Assembly (NCBI GenBank): GCA_023412455.1
Contig: JAEYNQ010000263.1
Span: 1 to 7,026 of the forward strand
DNA: 7,026 bases
Direction of reading: 5' to 3'
From: Bacillota bacterium
GTDB taxonomy: Bacteria; Bacillota; Clostridia; Lachnospirales; Cellulosilyticaceae
This document shows, in pieces, positions 1-5,112 of the stretch. Both the position numbers and the translations under genes were made by a program. Below the pieces are notes generated by a model, which was not told the origin of the DNA, did not search any database, and was given only the letters and a program-made list of their open reading frames with translations. Position 1 is the first letter of the stretch, and each line of letters opens with the position of its first letter.

Positions 1-948
1 AATGATATCCTCTGGGAACATAAATTAAATTGCCTTCCTATCATTGATGAGGAGCAAAGGCTCATGTATTTCGTTTTTCGCAAGGATTATGATGATCACA
101 AACAGAATCCTTATGAACTATTAGATAATGAAAAACGCTACTGCGTAGGTGCAGGTATTAATACAAGAGATTACAAGGAACGTGTGCCTGCTTTAATTGA
201 CGCGGGGGCTGATATACTCTGTATTGATTCTTCCGATGGCTATAGTGTTTGGCAGGCTGAAACCATCCAGTACATTCGGGAGAACTATGGAGATACTGTT
301 AAAATAGGTGCGGGTAATGTAGTAGACCGTGAAGGCTTCCTGTATCTCGTAGAGGCTGGAGCAGACTTTGTGAAGGTAGGAATAGGTGGTGGTTCTATCT
401 GTATCACACGTGAACAAAAGGGCATAGGCCGTGGCCAAGCTTCTGCTATTATCGAAGTGGCTGCTGCCCGTGATGAATACTACGAAAAGACAGGAATCTA
501 TGTTCCTATCTGCTCAGATGGTGGTATTGTACATGATTATCATACGGTCCTGGCTTTAGCTATGGGAGCTAACTTCATTATGATGGGACGCTACTTTGCC
601 CGCTTCGATGAAAGTCCTGCTCATAAGGTAAAGTTAGGGAATACCTATGTCAAAGAATACTGGGGCGAAGGTTCTAAACGTGCACGTAACTGGCAGCGTT
701 ATGATTTGGGTGAAGGCAATGGCCTCAAATTTGAAGAAGGCGTAGATAGCTATGTGCCTTATGCTGGTAAGCTTCGCGATAACCTAGATGTTACTCTCAG
801 TAAAATGAAATCCACCATGTGTAGCTGTGGAGCCACCTCTATTGATGAACTCCAACGCACTGCTCGCATGACCCTTGTTTCTTCTACCAGTATCATTGAA
901 GGTGGTGCCCATGATGTCACCCTCAAAGAAAATAACTATGCAAGATAA
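1..948 (+). CDS. guaB: IMP dehydrogenase, C-terminal part (5'-truncated by window edge)
   Basis: Oxidises IMP to XMP with NAD+, the committed step of guanine nucleotide synthesis in the cytoplasm. The frame is open from base 1, so the first ATG (64) is internal; about 315 of the usual ~500 residues are present, and the N-terminal barrel start and most of the CBS pair lie off the window. The visible protein begins at the end of the second CBS domain (LPIIDEE), then resumes the catalytic barrel. Numbering from the ATG at 64: IMP-binding DSSDGY at 55-60, the phosphate-binding GIGGGS with catalytic Cys113 in SICIT (bases 400-402), SDGG at 151-154, and the mobile flap Arg212-Tyr213 in NWQRYD, which acts in water activation in this family. 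EEGVDSYVPYAG follows at 224-235. From memory, the catalytic loop and flap resemble Tritrichomonas foetus IMPDH more than classical Bacillus GuaB. All catalytic residues in the visible part are intact, so it should be functional. A terminator follows 15 bases after the stop. Confidence 0.96.
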   Translation, partial: NDILWEHKLNCLPIIDEEQRLMYFVFRKDYDDHKQNPYELLDNEKRYCVGAGINTRDYKERVPALIDAGADILCIDSSDGYSVWQAETIQYIRENYGDTVKIGAGNVVDREGFLYLVEAGADFVKVGIGGGSICITREQKGIGRGQASAIIEVAAARDEYYEKTGIYVPICSDGGIVHDYHTVLALAMGANFIMMGRYFARFDESPAHKVKLGNTYVKEYWGEGSKRARNWQRYDLGEGNGLKFEEGVDSYVPYAGKLRDNLDVTLSKMKSTMCSCGATSIDELQRTARMTLVSSTSIIEGGAHDVTLKENNYAR

Positions 949-962
949 TTCCATATAGAAAT

Positions 963-1000
963 TAAAAGCCACATCCTAGTCTACTAGTCTGTGGCTTTTA
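963..1000. terminator. Bidirectional Rho-independent terminator between guaB and the convergent DUF gene
   Basis: An 11-bp perfect stem (963-973 with 990-1000, core AAAAGCCACA/TGTGGCTTTT) encloses a 16-base loop that can itself fold as CTAG/CTAG. The A-run on one side and T-run on the other give a U-tail in both directions, as expected between two convergent genes whose stops lie at 948 and 1016. The U-tail is short on both strands, so efficiency may be moderate. Confidence 0.8.
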
Positions 1001-1015
1001 CTTTGGGTATCCCTA

Positions 1016-1723
1016 TTATCTTTCATATTGCCAAGGCACATATGGAAGTATTGCCCAAGTAATCTCGTCAGCATAATGAATTTCTGTATGGATCATAGAG
1101 CGGTAATCAGCTGCTGTTGCTTTAATACAGGGAAATTCACTACATTCTTTACATTCCGAAACTCCTTTTTGGGGTGCACATTTCTTAGGGTTACAAGGGT
1201 CATCTTTACCATAACAACCCTTACAACGCATACTCCAATCCGTTGTATCCCACATTTTTGCCAAATAGGTTTCCATCATAGCACGTTGTTCTTCTGTTAT
1301 CCCCGTATAATGAACACATAAGTCACAACGTTGACCACATTGTGAATAAACTGCATTTTCTTTTGGAAATGGTTTACGGTTAGGCTTTTTCTTTATTTGT
1401 ATAAGCTTCTCTAGCTCTTCTAGTTGCTCCATGGTTGTTACATCAATAAACATCCATTTTCCATCATGGTAAGTTTTTGAGTTATCATAATAACTACCTA
1501 TATAATCACTAAAATCACTTCTTTTAAGCTCAAAACATTCCCGTTCTTTCTTTCCAAAAATAATTAAAAAGGTAAATTTGTCCTCATGACTATAGATTGT
1601 AAGAATAGTTTTCTGCCCTTGCTTAAACTTTAACTCACCTTTTGCATTTCCAATCTCATCAAGACGATATTTCCCTCTCATAAATTTCATTGTCTCATGA
1701 CTTATTTCCTCCATGGTGTTCAT
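1016..1723 (-). CDS. Cysteine-rich DUF3788-DUF3795 two-domain protein, function unknown
   Basis: Soluble protein of 235 residues with no signal peptide or membrane segment. The N-terminal half (about 10-115) has the pattern of DUF3788: a KGELKFKQGQKTILTIY strand pair, a hydrophobic FTFLIIFGKKE strand, then YYDNSKTYHDGKWMFIDV and an IKKKPN end. The C-terminal half resembles DUF3795: a CxxxCxxC cluster (Cys129, 133, 136), CxxC (167, 170), single Cys177 and Cys182, CxxC (191, 194) and Cys199 in EFPC. Ten cysteines in about 70 residues suggest zinc or Fe-S binding; this is inferred, as no biochemical role is known to me for either family. Start choice: a GTG at 1726 directly precedes the ATG at 1723; the GGAGG at 1731-1735 lies 4 bases from GTG but 7 from ATG, so ATG is preferred (236 residues if GTG is used). 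It is monocistronic, convergent with guaB and divergent from spoVB. Confidence 0.85.
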   Translation of the reverse strand: MNTMEEISHETMKFMRGKYRLDEIGNAKGELKFKQGQKTILTIYSHEDKFTFLIIFGKKERECFELKRSDFSDYIGSYYDNSKTYHDGKWMFIDVTTMEQLEELEKLIQIKKKPNRKPFPKENAVYSQCGQRCDLCVHYTGITEEQRAMMETYLAKMWDTTDWSMRCKGCYGKDDPCNPKKCAPQKGVSECKECSEFPCIKATAADYRSMIHTEIHYADEITWAILPYVPWQYER

Positions 1724-1772
1724 CACAACCCCTCCAAACTAAAGTATTCTGAATATTAAATATTATTTTATC

Positions 1773-1778
1773 ATTATA
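1773..1778 (-). promoter_or_regulatory. Possible -10 box for the DUF3788/3795 gene
   Basis: The minus strand reads a perfect TATAAT here, about 50 bases upstream of the ATG. No good -35 hexamer is seen 16-18 bases further up, and the surroundings are so AT-rich that chance matches are expected. Confidence 0.25.
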
Positions 1779-1831
1779 TGGACCATTTATAAATAACTTC
1801 TTTTCTATCTTCTACCGTCTCTCATTTTTAG

Positions 1832-1859
1832 TTGTAAAAAACGATTGTCCTCATATACT
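1832..1859 (+). promoter_or_regulatory. Candidate spoVB promoter (sigma-A-like, or sporulation sigma)
   Basis: TTGTAA (1832-1837), a 16-base spacer and TATACT (1854-1859) give a passable sigma-A promoter 37 bases before the start codon. The same -10 reads as CATATACT (1852-1859), close to the CATACAxT -10 of sigma-E, the mother-cell factor that drives spoVB in Bacillus subtilis. However, no clear sigma-E -35 is seen 14-15 bases upstream. The sequence alone does not decide between the two. Confidence 0.35.
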
Positions 1860-1882
1860 TAACTATAAGCCATTCATAAAGT

Positions 1883-1890
1883 GAGGAGGA
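1883..1890 (+). promoter_or_regulatory. Ribosome-binding site that fixes the TTG start of spoVB
   Basis: GAGGAGGA lies 6 bases ahead of the TTG at 1897. The next in-frame ATG is codon 25, inside the first membrane helix and without its own Shine-Dalgarno sequence, so TTG is the start. Confidence 0.8.
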
Positions 1891-1896
1891 ATTTTT

Positions 1897-3456
1897 TTGA
1901 AGGAACAAGGACTTATCACAAGTACTATATTATTAACTGCTACCTCCTTGGTAACACGTACGATCGGAATGATTTCCATTGTTTATATTTCAAATACTAT
2001 CGGCACAGAGGGGATGGGGCTCTACCAGCTCCTTATGACCATTTATAGTGTAGGGATTATCATGGCCTGCGCAGGGCTCAGTGTAGCTGTTTCTAAGATG
2101 ATTGCTGAGGAAATTGCCAAGCTCCATTATTCTATTATTTCAAAAGTGATGACTACTGCCCTTACTATGAGTGCTCTATTAAGCTTTTCTTCTGCCTTTG
2201 TGCTTTTTACTTTTACAGATACTATCGTTCGTGTCTTTATTGCTGATGCACGTATTATTTGGGGACTTAAAATGCTTTCCTTTAGCATACCCTTTATCTC
2301 CTTTTCTTCATGTTTTAAAGGCTATTTTTATGCTGTCAAGAAAGCTGTATTTCCTGCCAGTGCAGATATTTTAGAACAGTTTGTAAAGCTTGGGCTTATT
2401 ATAACTTTAGTTAATCTATGGGCACCAAAAGGTCTCTCCTATGCCTATGCTGCTGTAGGAGTAGGCATAACTATTGGAGAGATGGTATCTTGTAGCTATC
2501 TCTTTACCCTCTATCTTATTAATCAAAATACAACCTATTATCCCCCAGGCAAGGTACCTTTTTATAGTATTAGCCGTAAAAATATCCTCCTCAATCTCAT
2601 TAAGCTTATATTGCCTATCGCGCTCATTGCCTATGTGAGTTCTACCTTTATGTCCCTGGAAAACATTCTGATCCCTGCAAGTCTTAGAAAATATGGCGCC
2701 TCTGTGGAAGATTCGCTGAGTATCTATGGTATGTTAAAAGGTATGGTACTCCCCATTTTATTTTTTCCTTCTGCCTTCTTAACAGCTTTTTCTACCACCC
2801 TTATTCCCGAAATAGCTCGGGCTAATGCCTTAGGACATAAAAAAAGGGTGGTTTATACCACCAATCGTGTCATTCAATTTACATGTATACTGAGTCTACT
2901 TATTGTGAGCATCTTCCTTAACTACTCTTCTGAGATTTCTCTTGCTTTTTATAAGAATTTAGAGGTTGGGCAAATGCTCCAAATCCTTGCTTGTACTATT
3001 CCTTTTATGTACATAGAAGCCGTTACTGATGGGATTTTAAAAGGTTTAGGTATCCAAATGTGCTGTCTTAAATACAGCATTATTGATTCTTTTTTTCGCA
3101 TACTTACCATTTACTTTTTGATCCCCATCAAGGGAATCAATGCCTTTATGGGAATTATGATTGCTAGCAATATTCTTACTTCTTCTCTAAACTTTAATAA
3201 GCTTTTAGAAAAAACCAAGTTACAAATCCAACTTATCAACTGGCTTATTAAGCCGGGTGTCACAGCCGCAGCGGCGGGAGTCTTCTCCAAATTTCTGGTC
3301 AACAAACTCATCCCCCCAACGCTCTCCCTCTCCTGGCATCTCTGGCTAGGTATTGGGCTCTGCCTGATGCTTTATATTGTCTTTCTGTTTTGGCTAGAAG
3401 CTCTTACCCAAGAAGATTTTAATTGGCTAAAAAAACACCTACTCTCCCTTCAGTAA
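1897..3456 (+). CDS. spoVB: SpoVB-family stage V sporulation protein B / polysaccharide-type lipid flippase
   Basis: Integral membrane protein of 519 residues in the MOP (MATE/MurJ/Wzx) exporter superfamily. SpoVB proteins are thought to move lipid-linked cell-wall or cortex precursors across the membrane during spore formation. The N-terminus carries the family pattern: a first helix at about 8-31 containing SLVTRTIG, then the GTEGMGLYQL loop at 36-45. About 14 hydrophobic helices can be picked out, roughly at 8-31, 43-65, 84-106, 120-140, 160-175, 181-206, 231-250, 281-302, 325-342, 358-377, 386-408, 413-430, 446-466 and 480-502. Charged and polar loops lie between them, such as GHKKRVVYTTNR at 313-324. 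The length matches the family (about 510-540). It starts with TTG behind a strong ribosome-binding site and appears monocistronic. Its last codons overlap a hairpin that serves the convergent gene. Other MOP members (MurJ, Wzx) are possible, but the N-terminal signature favours SpoVB. Clostridia often carry several paralogues, so a sporulation role is likely rather than proven. Confidence 0.88.
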   Translation: MKEQGLITSTILLTATSLVTRTIGMISIVYISNTIGTEGMGLYQLLMTIYSVGIIMACAGLSVAVSKMIAEEIAKLHYSIISKVMTTALTMSALLSFSSAFVLFTFTDTIVRVFIADARIIWGLKMLSFSIPFISFSSCFKGYFYAVKKAVFPASADILEQFVKLGLIITLVNLWAPKGLSYAYAAVGVGITIGEMVSCSYLFTLYLINQNTTYYPPGKVPFYSISRKNILLNLIKLILPIALIAYVSSTFMSLENILIPASLRKYGASVEDSLSIYGMLKGMVLPILFFPSAFLTAFSTTLIPEIARANALGHKKRVVYTTNRVIQFTCILSLLIVSIFLNYSSEISLAFYKNLEVGQMLQILACTIPFMYIEAVTDGILKGLGIQMCCLKYSIIDSFFRILTIYFLIPIKGINAFMGIMIASNILTSSLNFNKLLEKTKLQIQLINWLIKPGVTAAAAGVFSKFLVNKLIPPTLSLSWHLWLGIGLCLMLYIVFLFWLEALTQEDFNWLKKHLLSLQ

Positions 3457-3464
3457 TTGGTGTT
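3429..3464 (-). terminator. Rho-independent terminator of the desulfurase-like gene, embedded in the 3' end of spoVB
   Basis: Read on the minus strand: AACACC, a 3-base bulge, TACT, an 8-base loop, AGTA, GGTGTT, then an uninterrupted T-run (plus-strand A-run 3429-3435). The stem is 6 + 4 bp. It lies 20 bases past the stop of the minus-strand gene and covers the last codons and stop of spoVB. On the plus strand the same hairpin is followed only by a broken T-rich stretch (3466-3485), so it would be a weaker terminator for spoVB. Confidence 0.65.
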
Positions 3465-3483
3465 ACACTTTCTTTTACTTCTT

Positions 3484-4758
3484 TTACTTATTTTCCTCTA
3501 TAAGTCGTCCTATACTCTCTACAAAGCGCTCTACTTCTTGGGTTGTATTATATAAACCCAAACTAGCACGTACCATGCCTGGCATTGTTATGGAAGAATC
3601 TTGCATATAAGCGTAACGTTCCTTATCACTGACCCCCAAAAGTCTTGCTACATAGGGTTGAGCACAAAAGCATCCCGTTCTTACTGCTATCCCACATTTC
3701 TTTTCTAAAAACTCTCCTACTTTATGACATGGCAAACCTCTTACATTAAAAGGGACAACCCCCACACGACTTGCCCCCTTATCTCCATATAGGATTATCT
3801 CGGGATAGGCCACAAGGCCAGCTATAAGCTTTTTCATCAAAGCATTCTCATGCCTCTCAATCGCCTCAAAGCCTATCTCCCTTAATACTGTTGCAGCTGC
3901 TACAATCCCCATAGCTCCTAAAAAATTAGGTGTTCCTGCCTCATCCTTTTCTGGGGCATGCTTGTAGTACACATCGTTATCAAACACAACGGTTACCATG
4001 CCTCCTCCTATCAAATAGGGAGGCGCTGCATCGAATACCTCCTGCGCCCCTACTATGACTCCACAGCCAAAAGGCGCATACATTTTATGCCCTGAAAATA
4101 CCACAAAATCAATGGCGTCTCCTTTACCTGTTCCCTTCATATGAATTTGCCGATGGGCTACTAGCTGAGCCCCATCTACAATAAGTTTGGCGCCATAGCG
4201 ATGGGTTATCTGAGCCATCTCATGAATAGGTGTTATATAGCCTGTCACATTAGCAGCTCCTGTAATACTCACTAGCCCTATGGTGCCCATACTTCTTTTT
4301 AGTTTTTCTTCCAACTCTTCTAAACTTATTTTCCCCTCACTATCCACCTCTACATAAAAGGGTTGAGCTACTCGTCGCCAAGGTAGATCGTTGGCATGAT
4401 GCTCCATACGAGTAACTAAGACTTTGGACATCCTATCTCGGCAAAGCATTTGTGCCAGTAAATTAATGCCTTCTGTTGTATTTTTAACATAAATAGCTGT
4501 ATAACCGTCTGCCTTAGATACGCCTACAAAACTTAATATCTCATCCCTGGAGATTTCATAAGCTTGAGTACAATAGTGAGCTTTCTGTCCTCCCCTCCCT
4601 ATAGAACCATACATCAATATATTGGTATAAATAAATTCTTCTACCTTTTTAAAAGGTGGTGTTGTGGCTGCATTATCAAAATTAATAGCTACTTGATAGG
4701 ACCCATCTTCTAACTGCACTTCTTCTTCTATTCCACTAAATAGCTGTCTGTAATCCAT
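3484..4758 (-). CDS. Class-V aminotransferase, SufS/CsdA-type cysteine desulfurase-like protein
   Basis: PLP-dependent fold-type I enzyme of 424 residues. Group II cysteine desulfurases take sulfur from L-cysteine as a persulfide and release alanine. Motifs in order: NFDNAATTP (26-34), EHHAN (119-123; its second His stacks on PLP), VDGAQ (194-198; Asp195 binds the pyridine N), SGHK (222-225; Lys225 forms the Schiff base), AGTPN (274-278), RTGCFCAQP (360-368) with Cys365 at the catalytic Cys position of SufS, and MVRASLGLYN (395-404). SufS enzymes usually read RxGHHC here; this protein has CFC, with an extra Cys363. No sufBCDU or other Fe-S genes are adjacent, so substrate and sulfur acceptor are open; a selenocysteine lyase-like or other class-V role is possible. 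Start choice: ATG 4764 is only 3 bases from the GGAG of the Shine-Dalgarno (about 4768-4774), while ATG 4758 is 9 bases away and is preferred (426 residues if 4764 is used). Confidence 0.85.
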   Translation of the reverse strand: MDYRQLFSGIEEEVQLEDGSYQVAINFDNAATTPPFKKVEEFIYTNILMYGSIGRGGQKAHYCTQAYEISRDEILSFVGVSKADGYTAIYVKNTTEGINLLAQMLCRDRMSKVLVTRMEHHANDLPWRRVAQPFYVEVDSEGKISLEELEEKLKRSMGTIGLVSITGAANVTGYITPIHEMAQITHRYGAKLIVDGAQLVAHRQIHMKGTGKGDAIDFVVFSGHKMYAPFGCGVIVGAQEVFDAAPPYLIGGGMVTVVFDNDVYYKHAPEKDEAGTPNFLGAMGIVAAATVLREIGFEAIERHENALMKKLIAGLVAYPEIILYGDKGASRVGVVPFNVRGLPCHKVGEFLEKKCGIAVRTGCFCAQPYVARLLGVSDKERYAYMQDSSITMPGMVRASLGLYNTTQEVERFVESIGRLIEENK

Positions 4759-4860
4759 AAACATTTGCTCCCTTATATACTTATACCAAAATATATTCTT
4801 CTTTAGAATGAATTATGTTCCGTTTCTGTTACACCTTCTTTCCCTTTTTAACCCTTATAC

Positions 4861-4895
4861 AACAAATTATACAAAGAGATTCCCAATAATTTGTT
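4861..4895. repeat. 10-bp AT-rich inverted repeat upstream of pckA
   Basis: AACAAATTAT (4861-4870) and ATAATTTGTT (4886-4895) are perfect complements separated by 15 bases. It could be an operator or a weak hairpin in the divergent transcript. The left arm overlaps the possible minus-strand -10. In DNA this AT-rich, a chance origin cannot be excluded. Confidence 0.5.
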
Positions 4896-4969
4896 AATTT
4901 ATATCATGTCTTTATTTATGCTATTTAATATTATTTTTTTAAATTTTACTAAATTATTTATTATAATCC

Positions 4970-4999
4970 TTGACATTATTAATCAAAAAATAGTAAATT
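4970..4999 (+). promoter_or_regulatory. Possible distal pckA promoter
   Basis: A consensus TTGACA (4970-4975) is followed after 18 bases by TAAATT (4994-4999). The -10 is poor; a better TATACT at 4999-5004 is too far away (23 bases). It is a secondary candidate to the proximal promoter. Confidence 0.3.
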
Positions 5000-5008
5000 A
5001 TACTTGGG

Positions 5009-5026
5009 AGGAATTTTGACATTCCT
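5009..5026. promoter_or_regulatory. Inverted repeat overlapping the -35 of the pckA promoter (candidate operator)
   Basis: AGGAAT (5009-5014), 6 bases, ATTCCT (5021-5026): perfect 6-N6-6 dyad symmetry. The central gap and the right arm contain the TTGACA -35 box (5016-5021). A dimeric regulator bound here would block RNA polymerase. The regulator is unknown. Confidence 0.4.
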
Positions 5027-5044
5027 ATAAATAATCACTATTAT
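5016..5044 (+). promoter_or_regulatory. Proximal pckA promoter, near-consensus sigma-A
   Basis: TTGACA (5016-5021), exactly 17 bases, TATTAT (5039-5044). Transcription should start near 5051, giving a leader of about 62 bases before the ATG at 5113. This is the best promoter in the window and fits a highly expressed metabolic gene. Confidence 0.7.
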
Positions 5045-5055
5045 TAGGTTTATTT

Positions 5056-5070
5056 TGTCACTTTGTGACA
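5056..5070. promoter_or_regulatory. Perfect palindrome just after the predicted pckA transcription start (candidate operator)
   Basis: TGTCAC-TTT-GTGACA is a perfect 6-bp dyad with a 3-base centre, placed at about +6 to +20 of the predicted transcript, where a bound repressor would act as a roadblock. The half-site GTGACA recalls CRP/FNR-type or other helix-turn-helix dimers, but the spacing does not match the classical TGTGA-N6-TCACA. As RNA it would form only a short hairpin with a 3-base loop. Confidence 0.55.
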
Positions 5071-5112
5071 TATAACAAATAAATTACTTTTAATCTAAAG
5101 GAGGATTTTCAA

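Larger units (their letters stand above)
4765..5112. other. AT-rich divergent control region between the desulfurase-like gene and pckA
   Basis: This 348-bp gene-free stretch is much richer in A+T than its flanks. It holds the Shine-Dalgarno of the minus-strand gene (about 4768-4774) and a small ATTCT/AGAAT hairpin in that gene's leader (4795-4809). It also holds a TTATACAA direct repeat (4855-4862, 4867-4874), three longer inverted repeats listed separately, two TTGACA boxes facing pckA and the pckA Shine-Dalgarno AAAGGAGG (5097-5104, 8 bases before ATG). On the minus strand a TATAAT is readable at 4867-4872 without a good -35. No small gene or known riboswitch was recognised. Confidence 0.8.

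Noticed and set aside
193..438. 81-codon - strand frame within guaB
   Set aside because: It is antisense to the conserved catalytic loop of IMPDH; no ribosome-binding site or recognisable domain.
1028..1321. 97-codon + strand frame opposite the DUF3788/3795 gene
   Set aside because: It is antisense to the cysteine-rich coding region; its Cys/Thr/Phe-rich product mirrors the real gene's codons and no start signal is seen.
1752..1764. AATATT-A-AATATT dyad between the divergent DUF and spoVB genes
   Set aside because: It uses only A and T in a very AT-rich spacer; it is too likely by chance to be called an operator.
5006..5030. GGGAGGA followed by TTG-ACA-TTC-CTA-TAA as a leader peptide of pckA
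   Set aside because: It overlaps the -35 box, so it would not be in the transcript from the better promoter, and a four-codon frame has no independent support.
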